A stretch of 64,000 nucleotides of DNA from Caldimonas thermodepolymerans (GTDB lineage: Bacteria; Pseudomonadota; Gammaproteobacteria; Burkholderiales; Burkholderiaceae_C). Position 1 is the stretch's first letter. The number at the start of each line of letters is the position of its first letter. The position numbers and the translations under genes were made by a program. This document shows positions 52,099 through 60,800 of this stretch, one piece after another. Location: contig NZ_CP064338.1 in the NCBI RefSeq assembly GCF_015476235.1, forward strand, positions 3,720,001-3,784,000. Reading direction: 5' to 3'. A model generated the notes under the pieces. The model was given only the letters and a program-made list of their open reading frames with translations, searched no databases and was not told the origin of the DNA.

Positions 52099-53274
52099 TT
52101 ACTGCGGGATCTCCACGCCCACCGAGGCGTCTTCCGACGTGATCACGGCCTGGCCGTTCAGGGTCGCCGGGAGGATCCACTGGAACCACTGCTTGCCCGG
52201 ATCGCGCTCGAGCAGGGGCGTCGAGGAGACCAGGCCCGGCCAGGTCACCTTCTGGACGGTGCGGCTTTCATAGAACGTGCCGTCGCCGCCCGAGGTGCGC
52301 AGCACCCACAGCGTGCGCGAGGCGCCGGTGCCGGTCACGGCGAAGTCCAGCACCACGCCCTCGTTGGCCACCTTGGGGATCTTCACCGGGGTGACGTTGC
52401 GGAAGTCGTAGTTGCCCGGGTTCAGCAGCACGATGGTGTCGGCCCCCTCCCACTCGTGGCCGCCCAGCAGCACGTCCAGGTCGCCGTCCTCGTCGAGGTC
52501 GACCAGCTCCACCGAGAAGTACCGCTTGCCGCCGATCGAGCTCGGCAGGCGCGGCGTGGACTCGCGGCTGAACTTGCCGTTGCCGTCGTTGAGCAGCACG
52601 TAAGCGGTCTTCGGGTCGAAGTGGTTGACGACCAGCACGTCGATGTCGCCGTCGCCGTCCAGGTCCGCCGCCGAGGCGGAATGGTGGAAGCCCACGTCGC
52701 TCGAGGCATCCTGCAGCTTGTAGGTGCCGTTCGCCTGGCTGAGCAGCACCTTGTTGCGCTCGCCCGGGAAGGGGGCGGCGTCGTAGCCGTGGCAGGCGAC
52801 GAAGACGTCCGGGTGCTCGTCGCCGTTGAAGTCCGCCACCAGCGCCTTGCGCGGGTGGATGCAGCCGGCGGAGGAGGACAGCATCGTCGTGTCCAGCACG
52901 AAGCTGCCGTCCGGCTGCTTGCGCCAGAACTCGAACACCGCGGGCGTGGCGTCGGCCTGCGGGGCGGCCGGCGAATAGGTCAGCGACGCCGCGAACAGGT
53001 CCGGCCCGCCGGAGCCCGAGAAGTCGCCATAGGCGCGCACGACGCCGACGCCTTCGCGTCCGGCGGGCAGCGTCTGCGGCGTCAGGCCGACCTGCTTGAA
53101 GTTGGCGTAGGAGGTCTCGGTCGCGCGCTGCGAATCAGGGTCGGGCCGCGGACCGTCCGAACCCCCTCCGCCTCCGCCTCCGCCGCCACCGCCACCTCCA
53201 CCTCCTCCGCCGCCGCAGGCGGCAAGCATGGCGATCAGGGCACTGGCGAGCGCGGTACGGACAGGGTGATTCAT
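52099..53274 (-). CDS. FG-GAP/VCBS-repeat lipoprotein with an 18-glycine tract
   Basis: This 391-residue protein has a lipoprotein signal ending MLAAC, with the lipidated Cys20, followed at once by 18 consecutive glycines. The body contains several Ca-binding FG-GAP/VCBS-like loops: VADFNGDEHPDVFVA, AADLDGDGDIDVLVV and LVDLDEDGDLDVLLGG, spaced as blades of a beta-propeller. It is thus surface- or periplasm-anchored. The Gly codons are mixed (GGC, GGA, GGT, GGG), so the tract is not a simple mononucleotide run. Function unknown. It lies alone between the sugar locus and the carbinolamine dehydratase gene. Confidence 0.85.
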   Translation of the reverse strand: MNHPVRTALASALIAMLAACGGGGGGGGGGGGGGGGGGSDGPRPDPDSQRATETSYANFKQVGLTPQTLPAGREGVGVVRAYGDFSGSGGPDLFAASLTYSPAAPQADATPAVFEFWRKQPDGSFVLDTTMLSSSAGCIHPRKALVADFNGDEHPDVFVACHGYDAAPFPGERNKVLLSQANGTYKLQDASSDVGFHHSASAADLDGDGDIDVLVVNHFDPKTAYVLLNDGNGKFSRESTPRLPSSIGGKRYFSVELVDLDEDGDLDVLLGGHEWEGADTIVLLNPGNYDFRNVTPVKIPKVANEGVVLDFAVTGTGASRTLWVLRTSGGDGTFYESRTVQKVTWPGLVSSTPLLERDPGKQWFQWILPATLNGQAVITSEDASVGVEIPQ

Positions 53275-53517
53275 GTCGGTTCGTTCCTCAACGAAGTCAG
53301 GTGATGCGAGGACGCCAAGCTAGCAAGCCGGCCGCGGGCTGGGGATCGGCTGTTCGGCCGAGGGGAATTCCCTGAGCGGGTCGCGGCGTGCAGTGCGTCA
53401 CGCCGGCCGCGCAACGCCGTTGCACGCCGGCGCCGATCGCGGCCCCACGCCACAGGAAAACTGCGCGCCGCCGGCCCTACAGTGCGGCCCCATCGCCAAC
53501 CACACGCACAGCCACCC

Positions 53518-53838
53518 ATGACCACGTCGATGTCGCCGCTCACGCCCGACCAGCGCGCCACCCTGCTGCCCGCCCTGCACGGCTGGCAGCCCTGCCCGCC
53601 GCGCGACGCGCTGCGCAAGGTCCTGGTGTTCGAGGATTTCAATGCCGCCTGGGGCTTCATGAGCCGCGTGGCGCTGGCGGCCGAGCGGATGGACCACCAC
53701 CCGGAGTGGTGCAACGTCTGGAACCGCGTGGAGATCGTGCTGACCACCCACGATGCGGGCGGCCTGTCGATGCGGGACGTGGAGCTGGCGCGCTGCATCG
53801 ACCGCTACGCCGAGGAGGCCGGCGCGCGCACCGCGTGA
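53518..53838 (+). CDS. Pterin-4a-carbinolamine dehydratase
   Basis: This 106-residue enzyme recycles the pterin cofactor of aromatic amino-acid hydroxylases. The family motif is complete: [20 protein letters not shown] followed by HPEW and [14 protein letters not shown], with the two catalytic histidines in the DHHPEW sequence. I chose ATG 53518. No phenylalanine hydroxylase gene is seen in the window. It is the last host-type gene before the foreign block; the recombinase reading frame on the other strand runs across its 3' half. Confidence 0.92.
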   Translation: MTTSMSPLTPDQRATLLPALHGWQPCPPRDALRKVLVFEDFNAAWGFMSRVALAAERMDHHPEWCNVWNRVEIVLTTHDAGGLSMRDVELARCIDRYAEEAGARTA

Positions 53839-53884
53839 GGGGCGCCCCGGCGGACGCGCGCCGCGCCCATGTTTTGTCCGGCGT

Positions 53885-55538
53885 TGACAATCGGGATGAT
53901 GCGGTATCGGGGATGGGCCTGTAACCGGGCTTGCCGGTGCGCTCGATCCAGTCAAGGATTGTGCCAAGCTCGCCTTGCAGGGTGACGCTGTAGCTGCCGC
54001 GTTTCTCTCCGGGGGTGATGACGATGCGGTCGATGATCTCGCGGATGGCGTCGGCGGCTTCGAGAGCGTCGTCGGGATGGTCGAGCGCTTCGGTCAGGCG
54101 CTTGATCCTGCGCCGGAAGGTTTCCGCAATGCCGGGGTGAATGTCGGGAACGTCCTGCGGGGCGCCCGACAGACGGGCGGTGAGGCTGTCCTGTCTGGCT
54201 TCAAGCTCGGTCAGACGGTCGGACAGGGCGCGATGCCAGCCGCCCTGTTCGATGACGCGCACGATCTCCGCAATGGCCCTGGCCGTCTCGGCAAGCTCGA
54301 TGCGGGTCGTCTCGGCCATGGCCTGACGCTCCCGGTTGAGCCGGTTGGTTTCCTCGGCATAGGCGCGCATGGCTTCCGCCGTCATGTCCGGCGTCATCAT
54401 GCGCTCGCGCAGGCCGGTCAGGACGCGCTCTTCCAGCGCCTCGCGCGGGACGGTGCGGCCATTGTCGCAACCGTTCCCGAGCGCATGGTTGGTGCAGGCA
54501 TAGCGGTCGAGGCCGCGCCTCCGGTAGGTGCCGCCGCAGCAGCCGCAGAACAACAGGCCGGAAAGCAGGGTGCGCGGGCGGTGGGTGGCGTTGAGGCCGC
54601 CGTTCTTCGCCACCAGTGTCTTCATGGCGGCGCGCGTGTTCTCGATCCGCCCGGCGAACAGGTTTGCTAAATGGGACTGCCGGGCCTTGGCGGCGTCCCA
54701 GAGTTCCTGCGGGATGATCCGCAGTTCCGGCGCTTCGCCAAACACCCATTCGCTTTCCGGATTTGCGACGGTAGGCGTAGCGCCCCGTATCGGGGTTCTT
54801 CACCTTGCGCTGGCGGTTCCAGACCAGGCGGCCAATGTAGAGTTCGCAATTGAGGATGCCGGAGCCGATTTCCCGGTTGCCGCGAATGACGGTATCGCCC
54901 CATCGCTTTCCGGTCGGGCTGGGAATGCCGTCGCGGTTGAGGTCTGCCGCAATGCGCTGCGGCCCCTTGCCCGCGACATATTCGCGGAAGATGCGGCGAA
55001 CCACCTCGGCCTGTTCCTCGATGATCTCGCGCTCGCCCCGGATCGGCTCGCCGCGCGCGTCGAGCTGGTGGACGACGCGATAGCCATAGGCATTGCCGCC
55101 GCCGATCTTGCCCGCCTCCACACGCCCCCTGATGCCGCGATGGGTCTTGATGGCGAGGTCCTTCAGGAACAGCGCGTTCATGGTGCCTTTCAGGCCGACA
55201 TGAAGCTCGTTGATCTCGCCTTCCGACAGGGTGAAGATCGTCACGCCCGCAAAGCGCAGCCGCTTGAAGACGCCTGCCACGTCCTCCTGATCGCGGCTGA
55301 TGCGGTCGAGCGCCTCCGACAGCACCATGTCGAAACGGCCCGCCTGCGCATCGGCCAGAAGCGACTGGATGCCGGAGCGGATGAGGGATGCGCCGGAAAT
55401 GGCTCGGTCGGAATAGGTTTCCACCACCGTCCAGCCCTCGCGCGCCGCGCGTTCCCGGCACTGGCGCAACTGGTCCTCGATCGAGGCATCACGCTGGTTG
55501 TCGGAGGAATAGCGCGCGTAAAGGGCAACGCGGATCAT
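53885..55538 (-). pseudogene. Serine recombinase (large, resolvase/invertase type), frameshifted
   Basis: The N-terminal part (55538 to about 54757) has the resolvase domain MIRVALYARYSSDNQRDASI with the catalytic serine near residue 11-12, then RFDMVLSEALDRISRDQEDV and the recombinase domain (GKIGGGNAYGYRVVHQLDAR). At 54757-54758 one extra base shifts the frame: KSGKRMGVW replaces the expected KSESEWVFGEAPELR, which continues in the next frame with the zinc-ribbon LFCGCCGGTYRRRGLDRYAC and a coiled-coil tail to RPIPDTASSRLS near 53885. Beyond that the frame stays open into host DNA to 53657, so the native stop appears lost. It could be an inactive integrase of the island, or a sequencing error at a CC pair. 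Confidence 0.8.
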
Positions 55539-55557
55539 GGGGGCAAACTCCGTTCTG

Positions 55558-55818
55558 TCAGTCCTTGATGGCGTCCTTCGGCATCGGCGGCACGTCCGGC
55601 GCTCTGTCCAGAAGCTTCGTCAGATCGCCGCGCTTCGCCGTGCCGGCACGGGCTTTCAGGAAATCGGCGGCGGTCTCCACCGCTCCGATCTTCTGCGCGA
55701 CCGCCGAGACGATCCACTGATTGAGCGATACACCGTCCTCCTGCGCCAGCCGCGCCGCCGTCTCCTTGAGCGATTGCGGCAGTTGCAAGGGGTATTTGTA
55801 GCGTTGGGTCTGCGTCAT
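55558..55818 (-). CDS. HicB-like ribbon-helix-helix antitoxin
   Basis: This 86-residue protein reads LQLPQSLKETAARLAQEDGV and SLNQWIVSAVAQKIGA, the ribbon-helix-helix pattern of Arc/HicB-type antitoxins, followed by a flexible C-terminal toxin-binding tail (AADFLKARAGTAKRGD...). Its ATG overlaps the stop of the PIN toxin remnant (ATGA), the usual toxin-then-antitoxin coupling. It appears intact although its partner is truncated. Confidence 0.82.
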   Translation of the reverse strand: MTQTQRYKYPLQLPQSLKETAARLAQEDGVSLNQWIVSAVAQKIGAVETAADFLKARAGTAKRGDLTKLLDRAPDVPPMPKDAIKD

Positions 55819-56183
55819 GTGTTCAGGCTCCTGACGATCTCTCCCGGTGTTGCGACGGTCACGCCCAGCGTCGAGGCCGGGCGGAAGTCCCTGACATTGT
55901 GCGTCACGATGGCGTCGGCCTGTCCGTTCAGCGCGGCCTCAAGCACCATCTCGTCCGCTGCATCGGACAAGATGGGCCGCGTCCTGAACGAGATATCAAC
56001 GCCCTCGGACACGGCGGCGAGCGCGCTCATCAGCGCCGCGACATCCTCCAGGCTGTGGCCCGTCGCCTTCCGGGTCTCTTCCCGGCTCAACACCGCCTCG
56101 TATTCCAGAAACAACGCGGTTGAACAAAGCGGGGTAACCAGACCACGATCCACGAAACGCAGGAGCAGATTGCTCGCGCCGTT
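55815..56183 (-). pseudogene. PIN-domain toxin, N-terminally deleted
   Basis: The remnant reads NGASNLLLRFVDRGLVTPLC and continues with LFLEYEAVLSREETRKATGH, DAADEMVLEAALNGQADAIV, THNVRDF, all typical of PIN-family toxins of the PilT group. The first 20 or so codons, including the first catalytic Asp (usual opening VLDTNV), are missing. At 56183/56184 the sequence changes directly to relaxase sequence. The later acidic residues are present (DEMVLEAA, THNVRDF), but the active site is incomplete. A GTG at 56153 could still start translation. Confidence 0.8.
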
Positions 56184-56544
56184 GGACGATCATGCCGTGA
56201 TCGACAAACTCGGCCTGCACGAAGTCGCGGGCAAGCTCGATGCCCTGGCGCTGCGTCATCTCGCGCGGAATGGCGAACTCGACCTCGCGGGCAAGCTGGG
56301 CATCTTTCCTGACCTCGAACGCCTCCACATCGTTCCAGAGCCGTTCGCGGTCGGACCAGACTTCGGGCGCTCCATCCGGCAGCAGCACTTCGGAATGGAC
56401 GACGCCGCGCTTGCCGGAAAAGTCCTGCACGCGCCCCAGCCGCTCGTCGCGCATCCGCGAGGCCGAGCGGTAGGCGGCCGACGCCACCGCGCTCGATCCG
56501 GCCTTGCGGCCGATGACCTTGACGTGAAGATGATAGATCGCCAT
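56184..56544 (-). pseudogene. MobA/MobL-type (MOBQ) relaxase, N-terminal 120 residues only
   Basis: The opening MAIYHLHVKVIGRKAGSSAV ASAAYRSASRM is the signature of MobA/MobL relaxases, which nick oriT to start plasmid transfer. It runs through VVHSEVLLPDGAPEVWSDRE and IPREMTQRQGIELARDFVQA to DHGMIVQ, just before where the metal-binding histidines (PHAH) would follow. There it is fused to the PIN remnant. The relaxase is therefore inactive. It is divergent from the traC/traD genes, as in alphaproteobacterial plasmids. Confidence 0.85.
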
Positions 56545-56574
56545 GGCGATCCGAACATCTACACATTCAAGCGC

Positions 56575-56604
56575 ACGTCGGAACGACGTATAAGCGCGCC
56601 CTCC
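56575..56604. other. Origin of transfer (oriT), RSF1010/Ti-plasmid type
   Basis: The perfect inverted repeat ACGTCG-GAA-CGACGT (56575-56589) is followed directly by ATAAGCGCGCCCTCC, which resembles the RSF1010 nick region (TAAATGCGCCCTCC) and the related Ti-plasmid oriT. It lies between the divergent relaxase and traC genes, where oriT is found in such plasmids. By analogy the nick would fall within the sequence next to the inverted repeat. Confidence 0.72.
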
Positions 56605-56726
56605 TTGATAAAAATCTCCGGAGGGACCGGGCCGTGCCAGACCGTCCCGGCATCATTACTGCGTTCTGCGCCTCACGCAACTATCCTTACCGCATCAACC
56701 ACTTGCGACCGGGAAAGGACACGACG

Positions 56727-57053
56727 ATGCGGAAGCCGAGAGACTATGACGCCGAACTGAAGGCGCTGGAAGACAAGGCCAAGGAACTCAAGACCCGCAA
56801 GGTGCAGCAGCTTGGCGAACTGGTGATCGCCACCGGGGCGGACAGCCTCACCGCCGAGGAACTGGCCGGGGCGCTGGTTGCGCTGGCGGAAACCAAAGAT
56901 GCTGGAAAGAGAGAGGCGTGGGCCGGGCGCGGGGCAGCGTTCTTTCGCGGCAAGTCCCGGCGATCTGCATCAGCGTCTGGTCACGACAACAATGGCGCTC
57001 CGGCGCAACCGGGCGGTGCGCAACCGGCATCAGGCGGCACGGGCGCGGCATGA
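56727..57053 (+). CDS. traC: Conjugal transfer protein TraC family
   Basis: This 108-residue protein starts MRKPRDYDAELKALEDKAKE and continues LKTRKVQQLGELVIATGADS, LTAEELAGALV. This is a small, highly charged, coiled-coil-like protein of the alphaproteobacterial TraC group that assists the relaxase at oriT. The C-terminal 25 residues are Gly/Pro/Ala-rich and disordered. It sits between oriT and traD, divergent from the relaxase remnant. A longer in-frame start at 56634 would run through the oriT-proximal region and is unlikely. Confidence 0.75.
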   Translation: MRKPRDYDAELKALEDKAKELKTRKVQQLGELVIATGADSLTAEELAGALVALAETKDAGKREAWAGRGAAFFRGKSRRSASASGHDNNGAPAQPGGAQPASGGTGAA

Positions 57054-57054
57054 C

Positions 57055-57285
57055 ATGCGGCACTGGCAGGTCGAGCGTCGCAGGCGCACGCGCCACCTGA
57101 TCGAGCTCGGCGGTCTCGTCGTCAAGGCGGGCATCGTGGACCTGACCAATGACGACCGCGCCACGATCTACGGCGCGATGATCTGGATCGCCGAAAAGCT
57201 CAGCAGCGAAGACGGCGAACATGCGCGCGGCGTCTGGGCAAAGCTCGGAAAGATGGCGTTCGAGATGAAGCGTCCGGCGAGGTGA
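57055..57285 (+). CDS. traD: Conjugal transfer protein TraD family
   Basis: This 76-residue protein reads MRHWQVERRRRTRHLIELGG, LVVKAGIVDLTNDDRATIYG, AMIWIAEKLSSEDGEHARGV. This matches the small alphaproteobacterial TraD proteins that follow traC and precede traG. Its ATG lies one base after the traC stop, so the two are coupled. The next gene expected, the coupling protein traG, is absent: only short fragments follow. Confidence 0.8.
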   Translation: MRHWQVERRRRTRHLIELGGLVVKAGIVDLTNDDRATIYGAMIWIAEKLSSEDGEHARGVWAKLGKMAFEMKRPAR

Positions 57286-57849
57286 TGCAACTCGCGCCCG
57301 ACCACGAGGTCGTCATGATCGCCGATACTGCGAGAACCCAGCAGCAAGCAGGAAGCCAGCATGCCACTCGCCATTGCGGCACTCGTCGCCCGCAAGCGGC
57401 GGCAACGTCTTGACAGAGAATCCAGCGAATCAAATAATCTACCAACAGCTGTATCATAATGAAGTTGGAACAAACGAGCGCCCGAAGGGGGGGCGTCTGT
57501 TACGTGGAACGACGACAAATATTCGATCTACGGCGAGGGTGTGGTCAAAACCAGCCTGAACGACTTCGGTGACAGTTATTCCCTAAAAGTCACCCTCGGG
57601 CTCAGGATACGGTGGTGAACAGGCGGTATCCCGATGCAGCTCACCATCCCGTTCCCGGTCGATCAGTCCTCGTCCTTCCGCCTGGAATAGCCGGCGACCC
57701 GAAATTACTTCTTGCCGGATCAGGCGCGGGCACACAGGCACTCTCATATTGTCTTAGCGAATTCCGTGTGTTAGCGGGATTCATCCGTCACGACCTGAGG
57801 CTGGCGGGCGATCGGCCTGCCGGCACGATTTTGCTTGCGGGGATCGGGC
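57286..57849. other. Gene-poor junction zone between the transfer genes and the adhesin gene
   Basis: This 564-base stretch has no intact gene. A 32-codon frame (MPLAIAALVARKRRQRLDRE..., 57361-57459) follows traD without clear homology. From about 57460 the base composition falls (AATAATCTACC...), then a beta-barrel C-terminus remnant occurs (57505-57618). The last 200 bases, with AT-rich parts near 57745-57775, probably hold the adhesin promoter. Confidence 0.5.
57505..57618 (+). pseudogene. C-terminus of an outer-membrane beta-barrel protein (autotransporter-like), remnant
   Basis: In one frame, 37 codons read WNDDKYSIYGEGVVKTSLND, FGDSYSLKVTLGLRIRW, then stop. Alternating polar/apolar residues and a terminal aromatic residue are the signature of an outer-membrane barrel's last strands, and the sequence resembles C-terminal ends of autotransporter-type proteins. 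No upstream part of the gene is present. It indicates a deletion before the adhesin gene. Confidence 0.5.
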
Positions 57850-60800
57850 ATGATCGTTGGCATTTCGTCGGGCGCGCGTGCAGCGCTTTTGGGCACCACG
57901 GCGTTGAGCCTGCTGCTCTCGCCGGTGGCGGGTTATGCGCAGGCGCTGCCTTCGGGCGGGACGGTGACGCATGGCGAGGCGACGATCAGCCAGTCGGGGT
58001 CGAGCCTGCTGGTCACCCAGTCCTCGCACACTGCCATCCTCAACTGGAACAGTTTTTCCATTGGCGGCGGCGCCAGCGCCCATTTCGAGAACGGCAGCGG
58101 AGCGACGCTGAACCGGGTGACCGGCAATTTGCCGTCTGCCATCGACGGCACGCTGACCGCGACGGGCTCGCTCTATCTGGTCAATCCGGCCGGCATTGCG
58201 GTGGGTACCGGCGGCATGGTGCGCACCGGCGGCAGTTTCGTCGCCTCAACCCATGACGTGAGCGACGCCGCCTTCCTTGCCGGCGGCGACATGGTGTTCG
58301 CGGGGACAAGCACGGCCGGCGTGGTCAACGAGGGCGTTATCGCCTCGCTGGGCGGCGATGTGGTGCTGACGGCGCGGCGCGTGGAGAATGCGGGAACGAT
58401 CCTTGCCCCCGAGGGCGATGTGGGCCTGCTGGCCGGCTATGAGGTGCTGCTGCGCGATCTGGCGAGTGATGACGGCAGGTTCGCGGTGCGCGTCGGCGGT
58501 GCCGATACGGAAGTGGTCAATACCGGCACGATCGCGGCGGCCAATGCCGAACTGCGCGCCAATGGCGGCAATGTCTATGCGCTGGCGGGCAATACGCAGG
58601 GCATCATCACCGCGACGGGCGTCAAGAAGCAGGGCGGACGCATCTTCCTCACGGCTGGCAATGGCGGCAGCGTGACGGCGACGCAGCGCATGGTGGCGCG
58701 GCCCGCACAACAGGCCGCGTCCCTGCCGCAGAGCGTTCCCGTTCCGCAGGAACGGCCCGCCAGCCTCGGCGGTATCGTACGCATCTCGGCCGACCGGGTG
58801 ACTTTGGGCGGCGAGATCGACGTCTCGGGCGATACCATTCCCGGCGGCACCATCATCGCGGTGGCGAAAGAGCAATTGAGCCTCACCGAAAATGCCCGGC
58901 TCGACGCCTCGGGCGCCGATGGCGGGCTGATCCTGCTCGGCGGTGACTATCAAGGCGGGGCGGACCCACAAAACACTTACTGGCACGAGGCCATCGGCAC
59001 GACGCAAACGACGCTGGTGGCCGGGGGCGCGTCCATCGTCGCGGACGGCTCGGAGGGCGCCGGCGGCAATGTCGTGGTCTGGGGCGACGATCATACCGGT
59101 TTCGCCGGCACCATCTCGGCCACGGGCGTCACGCGCGGCGGCGATGCGGAGGTTTCGGGCAAGGCGACTTTGTCCTATAGCGGCTTTGCCGATCTGCGGG
59201 CCAGCGACGGGGCCTTCGGCACGCTGCTGCTCGATCCCTACAACGTCACCATCTCCCACGATGCGCAGACCACAGGCGCCGGCTTCACCGCCAATGGCAA
59301 TGACAGCGTCATCAACGCCACCACGCTGATGGCTGCGCTCGGTGCCGCCAATGTCACGGTCTCGACCGGCGCGGGCGGCGCGCAGAACGGCGACATCACC
59401 GTGGCCGCCGCCCTGTCGTGGAACAGCGCCGGCGTGCTGACGCTGGACGCAGCGGGCGGCATCGCCATCAATGCGGCGATCACGGCGCAGACTGGCGGGC
59501 TGACGCTGCAATCGGGTGGCACCATCACCACCGGCGCGAACGGTGCGGTCGATGTAGCGCGCTTCACGCTTGCCAGCGGAAACTGGGTGCAGAACACTTC
59601 GACACTGCCGACTTTCAGCGCTACCGACTTCCGCATCACCGGCGGCTCCTTCCTGCGCGCCACCGGCGGCGACGGGGTAGCCGGCGATCCATATCTGCTC
59701 ACCGACATCTATGGCGTGCAGGGCATGGCGACGCATCTCTTGGGGCATTTTGCGCTGGCGGGCGACATCGACGCTTCGGGCACCGCGCAATGGTGGGGCG
59801 GGCTGGGCTTCGTGCCTGTAGGGCGCACAAATCAAGCCAACAGTTTCCAAGGCAGTTTCGATGGGCGGGGCCATGCGATCTCCGGGCTGACCATCGACCG
59901 GCCGGACGAGGATTATGCCGGCCTCTTCGGGTACACTTCTGGCGCGACCATCGCCAATGTCGGGCTGACCGGCGGATCGGTCACGGGCAGCTGGTATGTC
60001 GGCGGGCTGGTGGGGCGGCAGCTTGGCGGCAGCATCGCGCAGAGCTACGCCACCGGCGCGGTCTCGGGCCGCAACTATGTCGGCGGGCTGGTGGGGCGGC
60101 AGCTTGGCGGCAGCATCGCGCAGAGCTATGCCACCGGCGCGGTTGCGGGCCTCAACGCTGTCGGCGGGCTGGTGGGGTATCAGCTTGGCAGCATCACGCA
60201 GAGCTACGCCACCGGCGCGGTTCAGGGCAGCGATTACGTCGGCGGGCTGGTGGGGTGGCAGGACGGCGGCAGCATCGCGCAGAGCTATGCCACCGGCGCG
60301 GTTGCGGGCACCGGCAACGCTGTCGGCGGGCTGGTGGGGTATCAGCTTGGCAGCATCACGCAGAGCTACGCCACCGGCGCGGTTCAGGGCAGCGATAACG
60401 TCGGCGGGCTGGTGGGGTATCAGCTTGGCAGCATCGCGCAGAGCTATGCCACCGGCGCGGTTGCGGGCACCGGCAACGCTGTCGGCGGGCTGGTGGGGTA
60501 TCAGCTTGGCAGCATCACGCAGAGCTACGCCACCGGCGCGGTCTCGGGCCGCGACTATGTCGGCGGGCTGGTGGGGTATCAGCAGAGCGGCAGCATCACG
60601 CAGAGCTACGCCACCGGCGCGGTTCGGGGCAGCGCTTACGTCGGCGGGCTGGTGGGGTATCGGTGGGCCGGCAGCATCGCCGACTCGTTCTGGGATATGG
60701 AGACCACCGAGCAAGATGAGGCGGTCGGCAATATCGGCAGCGCATTGGGCGCCACCGGGCTGACGACGGCGCAGGCGCGACAAGCGTCGAGCTATGCCGG

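Noticed and set aside
53657-53884. Extension of the recombinase through the pterin dehydratase gene
   Set aside because: That stretch is antisense to a well-conserved host gene; the open frame is chance read-through after the junction.
57168-57518. A 116-residue minus-strand frame opposite traD
   Set aside because: It has no recognisable pattern and overlaps the conserved traD gene.
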